Shown one piece after another: positions 26,901 through 34,687 of a stretch of 64,000 bases of DNA. The DNA is taken from the NCBI GenBank assembly GCA_030431255.1, contig JAUIJL010000001.1:186001-250000 (forward strand), given 5' to 3'. The position numbers were made by a program, and so were the translations under genes. The DNA is from Thermoanaerobaculia bacterium (GTDB taxonomy: Bacteria; Acidobacteriota; Thermoanaerobaculia; Multivoradales; J023). The notes beneath the pieces were generated by a model, which saw only the letters and a list, made by a program, of their open reading frames with translations, was not told the origin of the DNA and ran no database searches. Each line of letters begins with the position of its first letter. The first letter of the stretch is position 1.

Positions 26901-28079
26901 CGGATCGAGCAAGCCTCCGGAGAGGCCGCCGAGTGTTTGTCGGAAGAAGCCAAGATCTATTCGCGGATCGGCGCCTACTACTATGTGTCGAACCACATCC
27001 TGGGATTCATCTACTCCATGTTGGCGGGGGTCAACGCGGCCGAGCACGCCCCCGCGTCCCACGAGCTCGCCGCTTCCTATGCGGATGTTTGCAACGTGGC
27101 CGGTCTGATTCCTCTGCACGCCTTGGCGAGGCTCTACGTGCGCCTGTCCTTCGAGGCGGCGGAGAAAGTCGGCAAGCCGGCGACCACCGCCCGGGTGCAA
27201 TCGCGCACCAGCATCTATATGGCGGCGGTGGCCGATTGGAGCTGTTTGGAGAATCTGGAGCGTTCGATCGTGTCGGCGGAGCGCTTGGGCGATCCCTATC
27301 AATGGGAAGAAAGCGTTTATTTGCTCGGTTTGGCCGAGTCCTATCGCGGCCAATTCGTGAGCGCTGAGGAGCGAGCACGGGAGGTGTCGGAGCGGGCACG
27401 GCGCAGCGGCAATCTGACCCACGAGGTCTGGGCGGCCGGTCTGACGGCGGACGCCTCGTTGCATCTCGGTGCCTTCGAGGAGGCGCACCACCATGCTTGT
27501 GAAGCGAGGCGATTGATCGGCAAATCCGACAGTCTCAATGGCGACACCCTGATCCGCAGCCACGGAGTCGACGCCGCCGCCTATGCCGGTCAAGGGGATA
27601 TGGAGAACGCCCTGAGCAGCGCGGAAGCCGTGTTGGCCGAGATCCTCAAAGGTGATCGGACTGCCCACGTGGCCAAGCAAGGTTATGTGGGTGCCAGTCA
27701 CGTCTTCCTCGATCTCTACGAGAGGGAGCCCGGCCGCATCGAGCTGCTGACGAAGGCTCGGACCCTGAGCAAGGCCTTCATTCAATTTGCCCGGCTCATT
27801 CCCGTGGCGTTGCCGGCCAGTTGGTTGGTGCGCGCCAGATTGGCCGCCGCGACCGGAAAGTCACCGGTGAAGGCGCTTCAAAAGAGCTTGCAGGAGGCTG
27901 AGAAACGGGGTCTCTACTACGATATCGCCACGGCTCACAGATATTTGGGGCTGGCGGCAGGTGTCGATTCCGCGCTGGGAAGAGGGCATCTCGAACAGGC
28001 GCGGGAGATCTTCGGCGGCCATCACATGGATTGGCAGCGGGATCGTTGCACGGACCTGCTGGGGGGAAAAGAGGCCTGA
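23955..28079 (+). CDS. Soluble-adenylyl-cyclase-like protein: two cyclase domains, AAA ATPase, TPR
   Basis: A 1374-residue cytoplasmic protein. Cyclase domain 1 (about 42-215) has both metal Asp, D51 (LVDISGFTALTE) and D101 (KFAGDATLALW). Cyclase domain 2 (about 265-430) has lost them (ILFVNLGHLQ) but keeps the Asn/Arg side of the active site in GDAVNLAARL. The two would form one composite catalytic site, as in mammalian ADCY10. An STAND/AAA domain follows: Walker A GEAGIGKS near 475 and Walker B TVLVMDDSQWLD near 600. Residues about 840-1374 are TPR-like helices. It is inferred to make cAMP under control of ATP binding and a TPR-sensed ligand. ATG 23955 has GAGG nearby. Confidence 0.92.
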   Translation: MVGKKSTAVDNGNLALEAFVPGWTLRYLARHPATEITAGAVPLDCVLILVDISGFTALTEHLATQGARGAEEVRELLNGCFSPLVELITDHGGLVEKFAGDATLALWPVEEEGEMGTAVRRAVQCCREIQRQLDDLEIRGFRLRLRIGVSAGEACATTTGGVEGRWETMIAGEVLSSLDSVMTQAEPGQVILSAAATAAAGSWLNSRRRPDGSSELVGLNGILDPVAAISATLPEEARRALTCFVPFSMQSRLEAGHTGWLAEFRRVTILFVNLGHLQIHEGSLDQLQTTIQTLQRSIYRFGGSLNQLVTDDKGTCLIAAWGLAFRNYDDNAVRALRSAMDMRSELQKQGVESAIGVSTGVIYTGLRGNSRRMEYAMIGDAVNLAARLMQSASSGEILCDRYTRTGAEMIDFEPLEPIKVKGKTKPIQIFRPLGQKKMRIRRQTEILGREPELAMFRELLSRLERGQGATLVVEGEAGIGKSHLVDDLAERARGIGARILEANGDAIERARPHYPWKEIFEQLLDLDELDAETARERLFAALEPEEIDLAPLLMPVLPFDLPETEVTEGLAAKGRAERRQDLLVRLLGRAVASRKTVLVMDDSQWLDSASWALLEAVHQQIEGLLLVIVTRPLLERDLTLEARRLLEDPGTVVQRLGPLDQEAVLDLIRLRLKTDRLPRTLSEMLLSKAEGHPLFTEELAFSLRDQGLITVEDGVCRLSDQVGSFGSLSFPNTAQDVVTGRIDILDPHQQLTLKVASVLGRRFLPAILSDVHPIPEEREDLPAHLAALSELELVLPGADDDYMFKHSITQEAAYELLPFAQRRELHRSVAEWHEGHRSEDLDSVYGLLAHHWSQAEVTEKALIYLEKAGLQAERGYAYREVARFFAKALQMDQQQGEDPELDHQWVSLPGGRTLSARRARRARWQRLLGFAYANLGQLEEGARELGRSLELLGEPIPKTRGKFIRSALRQVARQARHRLRPTRIEQASGEAAECLSEEAKIYSRIGAYYYVSNHILGFIYSMLAGVNAAEHAPASHELAASYADVCNVAGLIPLHALARLYVRLSFEAAEKVGKPATTARVQSRTSIYMAAVADWSCLENLERSIVSAERLGDPYQWEESVYLLGLAESYRGQFVSAEERAREVSERARRSGNLTHEVWAAGLTADASLHLGAFEEAHHHACEARRLIGKSDSLNGDTLIRSHGVDAAAYAGQGDMENALSSAEAVLAEILKGDRTAHVAKQGYVGASHVFLDLYEREPGRIELLTKARTLSKAFIQFARLIPVALPASWLVRARLAAATGKSPVKALQKSLQEAEKRGLYYDIATAHRYLGLAAGVDSALGRGHLEQAREIFGGHHMDWQRDRCTDLLGGKEA

Positions 28080-28171
28080 GCTGATAGGCTCTGCGCTTCT
28101 GAGGACGGCCCAACCGTCCATCTTTCTCGACCGTCACAGGGCGGTCCTCTGATCACGACCTTGAGGTTCGA

Positions 28172-29269
28172 ATGACATCCGGCCAGCCTCGATCACCCGC
28201 AGCGACCAATCCGACCCGTCTGGCAAATCAACCCCCCTGGATCTGGCAAATCATCGAATCTGCCGATCGATTCGTGCGTCTGCACTTCTGGGGATTTACC
28301 TTTTTTTTGGTGCTGCTCGGCGCAACTTCCGTGGTTCCCGATCTAACGGCTCGGCAGTTGGCTCTGGCCATGACCGTCGCGGTGCTTTTCCACAATTTCG
28401 CCTATGTCTTCAACGACGTGGTGGACTTACCGGTGGACCGCACTCAGCCTTCGCGTCGTCAGGACTACTTGGTCCGCGGGGTGATCAAGCCGTGGCAGGC
28501 CTTGCTCTTCTCCCTGGCTCAGATTCCGCTCGCGGTGGCCCTGAGCATCTTGGGCGGGGTGAGCCGGACGGGGATCGGAGTCCTGTTGGCGGGATTCGTC
28601 CTCATGGCCGTCTACGACCTCTGGGGCAAAAAATGCTTCTGTCCGCCCTTGACCGACCTCATTCAGGGACTGGGTTGGGGCTGTTTGGTCCTCTACGGTG
28701 CCTACGCGGTCGGCGGGCAGCCCAATCTGTTGACCTGGGTCGCTTTCTCGTCCGGTGCCGGGTTCATCTTCTTGATCAACGGCGTGCACGGCGGGCTGCG
28801 GGATCTGGAAAACGACCTTCAGCGTGGGAGCCGCACCACCGCAATCTTCTTCGGCTCGAGACCCCGAGGCGGTGTGGTCACCGTCCATAGCTCGCTGAAA
28901 TGGTTCGCGATGTCCATTCAATTGCTCTTGATCGCGACCATCGCCGTGCCATTGGCCCTGGGGACCTTCGACTACTCGCCCCGAGCCCAGGTCACCATGG
29001 TGGTGATCCAAATCCTCTTGCAGGCGATCAATCTGCGATTCATGGCAAAGGTCTTTCGCACCGACCAACCGTCCTGGGGAAGGGATTTCAGAATCCACCT
29101 CCTCCTGCTCTTGCTCGGCCCGGCGATCCTATTCTGGCCCTATATGTCCGGGCCCGTGGCCTGGATTTTCCCAATCGCCTTCCTCTGCCCATTCCTGCTG
29201 GTCGAGGTCACCGGTGAGGTGGTGGCGCGGGGGATCCATCGATGCCGCCGGGCCCTGCTGAGACCCTAG
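28172..29269 (+). CDS. UbiA-family prenyltransferase
   Basis: A 365-residue polytopic membrane protein with about eight or nine helices. The first Asp-rich motif, FNDVVDLPVDR (NDxxDxxxD), binds prenyl diphosphate through Mg2+. The second lies in GLRDLENDLQRGSRT. The family attaches isoprenoid chains to aromatic or other acceptors (quinones, haem O, chlorophyll, archaeol-type lipids). The sequence does not tell which, and no quinone or haem genes are adjacent. It lies 92 bases after the cyclase gene on the same strand and converges on lpxC with seven bases between. Confidence 0.85.
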   Translation: MTSGQPRSPAATNPTRLANQPPWIWQIIESADRFVRLHFWGFTFFLVLLGATSVVPDLTARQLALAMTVAVLFHNFAYVFNDVVDLPVDRTQPSRRQDYLVRGVIKPWQALLFSLAQIPLAVALSILGGVSRTGIGVLLAGFVLMAVYDLWGKKCFCPPLTDLIQGLGWGCLVLYGAYAVGGQPNLLTWVAFSSGAGFIFLINGVHGGLRDLENDLQRGSRTTAIFFGSRPRGGVVTVHSSLKWFAMSIQLLLIATIAVPLALGTFDYSPRAQVTMVVIQILLQAINLRFMAKVFRTDQPSWGRDFRIHLLLLLLGPAILFWPYMSGPVAWIFPIAFLCPFLLVEVTGEVVARGIHRCRRALLRP

Positions 29270-29276
29270 GAACGAC

Positions 29277-30575
29277 CTAAGCCGAGACCTCGACCGGGTT
29301 GAGGGCTTCGAGCTTCCGCAGGATGGCGATGTTGTCGCGATGACCGGTGAGCTTGGCCACGACTCTGCCGCGAATCGGGAAGCCGAGCATGTAGAGATCG
29401 CCGATGATGTCGAGGATTTTGTGGCGGGCGAATTCGTCCGGGAATCGAAGGTCGGTGTTGATGACGTTGTCTTCACCTACCAGGATGAAGTTGTCGAGGC
29501 GACCGCCGCCGCCGAGGCCGAGCTCGCTCATCATTTTTAGGTCACGCACGAAACCGAAGGTGCGCGCCGGGGCGATTTCAGCCTTGTAGGAATCGGGGCT
29601 GTCCAGCTCGTAATCGAAGAATTGATCACCGATCGGCGCCGGGTAGCTCAATTGGTAGGACACCCGGAAGCCGTCGTATGGCTCGATGGTCAGCTTCTTA
29701 TTGCCTTCGCCGACGGAATATTCGCGATCGATGACCAGCTCGCGACGGGCGATCCGTTGGCCTTCGAGGCCGGCCTCGTCGATGACCTTGCAGAATTCCA
29801 GGGACGAGCCGTCGAGCACCGGAATCTCACCGTGAACCTTGATCAGCAGGTTGGTGATGCCGTAGGCGTGCAGGGCGGAGAGCAAATGCTCGACGGTTTT
29901 GATTTGCTCCCCCTCCCGGGAGAGGGTGGTGGCGAAGTCGGTGTCGGCCACGGAGCGGATGTGGGCGGGCAGAATTTTTTCGCCTGGAAGGGTGAGGAAT
30001 TGGATGCCCGAATTCGGAGGCAAGGGCTGGAGGACCATGCCCGTCCGCCGACCGGAATGGAGGCCCAAGCCGTAGATCACCGTGGAGCGGCGAATGGTTT
30101 TCTGGTGTTTGCGGCCGTTTTTGACGATGCTGAGCATCGGTGGCGGCATGATTTCGTTTTCGATCTCCAAGCGATCGCGGCTCGACTCTGTGGGACCCTC
30201 TGTGCGCTTTTCTCGGTGTTGGAGGGCTCCTTCCACCGCTTCCATCACCCGGTTGTAGGACAGCGGCTTTTCCAGGTAGTCATAGGCGCCCATTTTGATC
30301 GCTTTGACCGCCGTCGAGACCGTGCCGTGGCCCGAGATCATGACCACGGGGGTGGACGAGTCGATTTCGCGCAAGGCGTCGAGCAGCTCGAGACCGTCTC
30401 GCCCGGGTAGCCAGATGTCGAGGAAGACGACGTCCGGCTTCTCGGTTTCGAACATTTTGAGGCCTTCGCCGCCGTCGGCCACGGAGAGGGTTTCGTATCC
30501 CTCGTCGTTCAACACATCTGAAACGCTGCCGCGTATTCCCGGCTCGTCGTCAATAATTAAAACCTTGGCGGGCAT
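29277..30575 (-). CDS. lpxC: Response-regulator receiver domain fused to LpxC deacetylase
   Basis: A 432-residue protein; start at ATG 30575 with AGGA upstream (the frame runs on to 30725 but loses homology). Residues 1-118 are a complete CheY-like receiver: acidic pocket D9/D10/E11, phospho-acceptor D53 (FLDIWLPGRDG), S81 and K103, closest to NtrX-type regulators. A polar linker (119-150) leads to a full LpxC domain (about 155-430), which removes acetate from UDP-3-O-acyl-GlcNAc, the committed step of lipid A synthesis. Catalytic and zinc residues are present: E229/H230 (TVEHLLSAL), H385 and D389 (HKILDIIGD), and H412 (TGHRDN). The fusion suggests direct phospho-control of lipid A output. 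No histidine kinase is adjacent. Confidence 0.93.
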   Translation of the reverse strand: MPAKVLIIDDEPGIRGSVSDVLNDEGYETLSVADGGEGLKMFETEKPDVVFLDIWLPGRDGLELLDALREIDSSTPVVMISGHGTVSTAVKAIKMGAYDYLEKPLSYNRVMEAVEGALQHREKRTEGPTESSRDRLEIENEIMPPPMLSIVKNGRKHQKTIRRSTVIYGLGLHSGRRTGMVLQPLPPNSGIQFLTLPGEKILPAHIRSVADTDFATTLSREGEQIKTVEHLLSALHAYGITNLLIKVHGEIPVLDGSSLEFCKVIDEAGLEGQRIARRELVIDREYSVGEGNKKLTIEPYDGFRVSYQLSYPAPIGDQFFDYELDSPDSYKAEIAPARTFGFVRDLKMMSELGLGGGGRLDNFILVGEDNVINTDLRFPDEFARHKILDIIGDLYMLGFPIRGRVVAKLTGHRDNIAILRKLEALNPVEVSA

Positions 30576-30817
30576 GCTGTCGATCCTGGTCTGGAGTGGT
30601 TCACGTGGGAGTAAGCCCGATCGGGGATCCGCAGCGGACGCCGGGCAGACGGTGAACGGCAATGATAGCGCAAAGCCCGAACCCGAGGCAGGCCGGCGCG
30701 GGTGCGGGTAGCTGGACGAATCCACACTGAAGAGGTTATCCTGAGATGCACCTCAGACGATTTTTGACGACACCCGGTCGATGAGGTGGCCGGGACCTTT
30801 CGCAGGAGCTCTTCGGC

Positions 30818-31444
30818 GTGCCAAACGCTACCCAAAGTCCCCTGAGCCTGGAGTCCTACCCCCGTACGATTTCATTCGGGGATCAGGAAGTTACATTCCG
30901 CCCGATGAATCGAGACGACCGCGAGGCGATCTTGGGATTCGCCCGCGCCCTGCCGGAAAACGACCTCCTTTTCCTGCGCACCGACATCACCCAATCCGAG
31001 GTGATCGACGTCTGGATTCGGGATATCGAGGCCGGCAATACGATCACGCTGGTGGCGGAAATGGAGGGGGAGATCGTCGGTTATTGCAGCTTGCACCACA
31101 GCGAGAGTCTGTGGACGCGGCATCTGGGCGAGATCCTGCTGCTGGTGGGAGATGACCACCGGGCTCGGGGCCTGGGCGGCCATCTGGCCAGGCAGATCCT
31201 GGAGCTGGCGAAGGGGCAAAGCTTGCACAAGCTGGTGGCCCAAATGATGAGCACCCAGCGCAATGCCCAAAACCTTTTCCATCACCTCGGCTTCATTCCC
31301 GAAGCCATGCTCCACGATTGGGTGATCGACCGCAACGGACGGACCCACAACCTGATCATGATGTCCCGCGAGGTGGATCTCGACGAGGAATTCTTCTCCG
31401 AGGAATCCGACGTGATCAGCTCACCGCTCGTCGTCGCGGACTGA
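30818..31444 (+). CDS. GNAT-family N-acetyltransferase
   Basis: A 208-residue cytoplasmic enzyme with a GTG start and GGAG at about 30805. The GNAT fold is clear: VTFRPMNRDDREAILGF is strand 1/helix 1, ITLVAEMEGEIVGYCSLH is strands 2-4, LLLVGDDHRARGLGGHLARQIL is motif A, with the acetyl-CoA-binding R-x-x-G-x-G/A loop (RARGLGGHL), and AQNLFHHLGFIPEAML is motif B. The acceptor could be a small amine or a protein; nothing in the sequence decides. It is divergent from the receiver-LpxC gene (242 bases apart) and converges on the AsmA-like gene. Confidence 0.88.
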   Translation: MPNATQSPLSLESYPRTISFGDQEVTFRPMNRDDREAILGFARALPENDLLFLRTDITQSEVIDVWIRDIEAGNTITLVAEMEGEIVGYCSLHHSESLWTRHLGEILLLVGDDHRARGLGGHLARQILELAKGQSLHKLVAQMMSTQRNAQNLFHHLGFIPEAMLHDWVIDRNGRTHNLIMMSREVDLDEEFFSEESDVISSPLVVAD

Positions 31445-31458
31445 GGCGACCCGAGCTC

Positions 31459-33513
31459 TTAGGGCGATCCGAGCTCTTTTTCCCAATAGGGTAGGCGTTT
31501 GCGGTAAAAGCGTTTCGCGCCGATCAGGTCAATTTTTCGTTGATCGGGCTCCGGGCCAAGCTCGACGGCCATGGAAAGCCGTCGCCATTTGACCAGCACC
31601 AAACCCATGTAGGCCTTATCCGCCAGCTTCAGCTCGGCAAAGGTTTCGAGATGTCTGCCGCCGAGCAGAATCAGCCGGCGTAGGAAAACGTGACGCTCGT
31701 CCACCTGGAGGTTCGAGGTCACGGTCAGCGGATGCATGGTGAGCATGTCCTCGATCCAATTGGGCATGGACTTGCGCTTCATGGCGATGGCGACCAGGGG
31801 CCGAGAGTCCGCGACAGTGGCGGTGATGTCCGCCGACACGCTCAGCGGGCGGCCGAAAGTGGCCTGCCCCTCGGGGACCTCCACCCGCGCCCACCATGCT
31901 TCCGCGGTCTCCGATCCCCGGACCCGGACATCGTCCAGGGATAGGGAGGCCCCGCTCAGTCGCACCCGCTGTCCGCTTCGGCTTTTGTCCAAGACGCCGG
32001 CGAACGAGGCCCTGAGGTCGACGTTGCCTTCAAGGCTGCCGTCCGCATAGGCCGCGTCTTTCACCTCACCGAGAATCCGCACCCGACCGTTTAGGCTGGG
32101 CGCTTTACCGGCGGCAATCTCGAAGCGGAGCTCAGCCTCGGCCTGCCCCTGACCGGATACCAGACGGATCGGCGATTGGGCCGGTAAGTAGGCGTCGTAG
32201 ACCGAGAAGTCCGGAATCCGCGACCGGGGGAGGGTGACCTTGGCTTTGGCTTGCGGGTCCGGCTCGACCAAATCCAGGGACGGGGACGAGGCCTCGAGCA
32301 ACAACCCTTGACCTTCGATATAGGGCTTCTCCCCCTTTTCGCCGACTTGAAAGTCCTTGAGCAGCAGCTCGAGGCGCGCCGCGTCATCCACGGTCATCGC
32401 CAGGCGGCCGGCTCCGGATCCGTGATAATTCAGATAGTCCAAACGGACATCGTCCCCCTCCAGCTCCAGGCGGCTGTCCGGCAGGAGCTTGCCCTTGTCG
32501 ATGGTGATGTGGGTGTCCAACCGACCCGAGCCGCCGACGGAAACGGGCAGATCCCGCAGCAGCAACGACGTGGCGTCGAGGCCGGTGTCGATGCCCCACG
32601 CCTCAGCTCCCACACGAACCTCGGCGGTGAGAAAGCGAAGCCACGCGACCCCCCGATGCTCTCGGGGCACGAACGGCTCCATCTTGCCCTGGATGTTGAA
32701 GATCTCCACGGAGCCTTGATCCTTGCCCTGAAGCTCGATTTGCCCCCCGGCCAGCTCGATTTCGAAATGGGGCAGCTCCACGGGTCCTCTGGGTTGGATC
32801 GAAAGGGCCAAGCTGCCGCTACCCGGCCGATCACCCGCCTGAAGTCGATTCTGATCGAGCCAGATCTCTCTCAAATCCTGGACGTCGATGTGCTCAAAAA
32901 CGAATCGCCAGCGAGGTCTCTGGGCTGAGGGTCTTTGGGCTGAGGTTCTTTGGGCTGAGGTTCTTTGGGCTGAGGTTCTTTGGGAAGAGGGCTCCGCGGT
33001 GGTGGCGGTGGCGGTCGAGGAACCCTGGTCGGCGTTGGAGGCCGGGGCGCCGGCAGGGTTTGAATCTGTGTCGGTGGGCGACGTCTTCGGGTGCGACGTC
33101 CACGTGAAGCGGCAGCCCGTGGCCGTGGAATCAGGGACCCGTAGCTCACGGTCGAAGAGAGCACGGGGATCGATCTTCAGCTCGGCTTGCTCGACGTCGA
33201 CTTGCCAGATGCCCCGTCGGGTCGTGCCCTTCATGCTCAGACCTTCGACCTGCACCAAGCCGAAGCGCCACATCGAGCCGTCGCTCCAATGCATTTCGAA
33301 TTTTTCGGGACGCCGATTGACCAGGGTCGGTCCCAGGGGGGTGTGGAAAAAGGCGAGCAGGAACGAAACATAGAGCAAGGCGAGCAGCGCCACCAGGCCG
33401 AGGGGGATCTTCCACCATCGCCCCTTGGCCTTGGCCCGCGGCTCCCCGTCGTCGGATTGCGCAGCGTCCCTGGATTCGATGTCGTCGGATTCGCGGTCCT
33501 TGAATTCGCTCAT
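31459..33513 (-). CDS. Single-pass AsmA-like envelope protein with SAQRT repeats
   Basis: A 684-residue protein. An acidic/polar cytoplasmic N-terminus (1-33) is followed by one helix (about 35-55: IPLGLVALLALLYVSFLLAFF). The remaining periplasmic part is almost entirely short beta-strands with a repeated pattern of hydrophobic alternation, resembling AsmA/TamB or BLTP-type lipid-transfer proteins (for example VDVEQAELKIDPRALFDREL, a typical AsmA opening). Residues about 178-198 are a low-complexity linker of five-residue units SAQRT/SAQRP encoded by a 15-base tandem repeat. The role is inferred only as envelope or lipid homeostasis. The C-terminus (MGLVLVKWRRLSMAVEL) has no obvious domain. 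Gene isolated between the GNAT and sigma-factor genes. Confidence 0.7.
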   Translation of the reverse strand: MSEFKDRESDDIESRDAAQSDDGEPRAKAKGRWWKIPLGLVALLALLYVSFLLAFFHTPLGPTLVNRRPEKFEMHWSDGSMWRFGLVQVEGLSMKGTTRRGIWQVDVEQAELKIDPRALFDRELRVPDSTATGCRFTWTSHPKTSPTDTDSNPAGAPASNADQGSSTATATTAEPSSQRTSAQRTSAQRTSAQRPSAQRPRWRFVFEHIDVQDLREIWLDQNRLQAGDRPGSGSLALSIQPRGPVELPHFEIELAGGQIELQGKDQGSVEIFNIQGKMEPFVPREHRGVAWLRFLTAEVRVGAEAWGIDTGLDATSLLLRDLPVSVGGSGRLDTHITIDKGKLLPDSRLELEGDDVRLDYLNYHGSGAGRLAMTVDDAARLELLLKDFQVGEKGEKPYIEGQGLLLEASSPSLDLVEPDPQAKAKVTLPRSRIPDFSVYDAYLPAQSPIRLVSGQGQAEAELRFEIAAGKAPSLNGRVRILGEVKDAAYADGSLEGNVDLRASFAGVLDKSRSGQRVRLSGASLSLDDVRVRGSETAEAWWARVEVPEGQATFGRPLSVSADITATVADSRPLVAIAMKRKSMPNWIEDMLTMHPLTVTSNLQVDERHVFLRRLILLGGRHLETFAELKLADKAYMGLVLVKWRRLSMAVELGPEPDQRKIDLIGAKRFYRKRLPYWEKELGSP
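32922..32981. repeat. Four tandem 15-base units inside the AsmA-like gene
   Basis: GGGCTGAGG(T/G)TCTTT occurs four times without gaps at 32922, 32937, 32952 and 32967. A 15-base unit keeps the reading frame and encodes the SAQRT linker, so copy number can change without breaking the gene. Confidence 0.9.
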
Positions 33514-33567
33514 GGTGTGGTCTTGACGTTAGCATGATCGCGGCCCAAGAAAAGTTTCACCAAAAAT

Positions 33568-34137
33568 GTGACCGAATCGGCGTCTGAGGTACTACACCAC
33601 CGTATGGACTTGAACGCTATCGTCTCGGAGCTGGCACCGCGCCTGTTGCGCTACTGCCTCGGTCGGTCGGGATCTCCCGAGCTGGCCGAGGACGTGGCTC
33701 AAGACGCTTTGTCGGTTCTGGTGCAACGGTGCCGGGCCGGGAATCCCCCGGACCACGCAGAGGCGTTCGTTTTCACCGTCGCCCGTCGACGATTGGCGAG
33801 ACGCCTATGGCAGTCCAGATGGCTGGAGCCTTTGGACGTCTTGCTCGGTCGTCAGAGCGGCGGGGCGGATCCGGAGCGATTCACGGCCGGCCGAGCGCAG
33901 CTGGGGTTGACCCTAAAGGGGTTGAGCCGGCTCAAACCCAAGCTGCGCGAAGCCCTGCTCCTGGTCGCCGTCGGTGATATGTCGACGGCCGATGCCGCCC
34001 GAGTCTTGGGGATCTCGAGCTCGGCGCTGAAGATGCGCGTTTCCAGAGCGCGACAACAGCTGCAAGTCCATTTGGCAGAGCACGATCCGTCCGTCGCGAC
34101 GGAAGAAATGGAGAGTTACGACCATGCGGCAACCTGA
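33568..34137 (+). CDS. ECF-type RNA polymerase sigma factor
   Basis: A 189-residue protein from GTG 33568; ATG 33604 (MDLNAIV) is an equally credible start and neither has a convincing ribosome site. Sigma region 2 spans about 14-80: LLRYCLGRSGSPELAEDVAQDALSVLVQRC (ELAEDVAQDAL matches the polymerase-core helix). Region 4 spans about 115-168: LKPKLREALLLVAVGDMSTADAARVLGISSSALKMRVSRARQQL, with the -35 helix-turn-helix in ADAARVLGISSSALKMRVSR. The gene overlaps the membrane-protein gene downstream by 14 bases and heads a four-gene cassette with STN-domain proteins, so it probably controls envelope-related genes in response to a periplasmic signal. Confidence 0.9.
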   Translation: MTESASEVLHHRMDLNAIVSELAPRLLRYCLGRSGSPELAEDVAQDALSVLVQRCRAGNPPDHAEAFVFTVARRRLARRLWQSRWLEPLDVLLGRQSGGADPERFTAGRAQLGLTLKGLSRLKPKLREALLLVAVGDMSTADAARVLGISSSALKMRVSRARQQLQVHLAEHDPSVATEEMESYDHAAT

Positions 34138-34687
34138 TCTCGACCCCCGGTCGAAACCCGCCGAAGGCCGACCGCCTCAACCCGCGCCGAACATCTCACC
34201 GGACCAGCAGCTCGACGATCGGCTGCGAGCCGATTTAGAGCCGTCCGAGGAGCTCGTGCGCCGGGTCACCCTGAGGGCCTTGAGCTCACGGGACCCTGAA
34301 ACTGCAAGGTCCGTATCGTGGGCTCCGGCATGGGTGTGGTCCTTTCTGCTGGTTTTGGGCTTCGCGGGGTGGTGGTGGCTGGGTCCGTACCCAGGGCCTA
34401 GCCCGGTGGGATCGACGGATCCGTCGATCGATTCCAGATCCGCCGAGATCTTGCTCCCGGATCGAGGCCGGTCCGCCGGCTCGTCCACGGGGCCGATCCT
34501 CCACTTGAGCAATAGAGACGGTTTCGTCACCGTCTCCAGTGCCCAAGGGAGCCGCTGGGTCATGCTGTCCAATGCCGTGCCGTCCCATGGAGCCGACGGT
34601 GGCGTCGGCCCGAACGTGAAACCCAACCAATTGGACCCATCCAACCCTTCGGGCGACGATCCGAAAGGGCGCAGGAGAGAAATATGA
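34124..34687 (+). CDS. Single-pass membrane protein, candidate anti-sigma factor
   Basis: A 187-residue protein. The cytoplasmic N-terminus (1-65) is Pro-rich, then has helices resembling an anti-sigma segment (DQQLDDRLRADLEPSEELVRRV). One transmembrane helix lies at about 67-86 (PAWVWSFLLVLGFAGWWWLG). A periplasmic tail of about 100 residues contains a short strand pair (ILHLSNRDGFVTVSSAQGSRWVML). It starts inside the end of the sigma gene and its stop overlaps the next ATG (ATGA at 34684-34687), so all three are translationally coupled. No named anti-sigma domain is recognisable; the assignment rests on topology and position. Confidence 0.55.
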   Translation: MRQPDLDPRSKPAEGRPPQPAPNISPDQQLDDRLRADLEPSEELVRRVTLRALSSRDPETARSVSWAPAWVWSFLLVLGFAGWWWLGPYPGPSPVGSTDPSIDSRSAEILLPDRGRSAGSSTGPILHLSNRDGFVTVSSAQGSRWVMLSNAVPSHGADGGVGPNVKPNQLDPSNPSGDDPKGRRREI

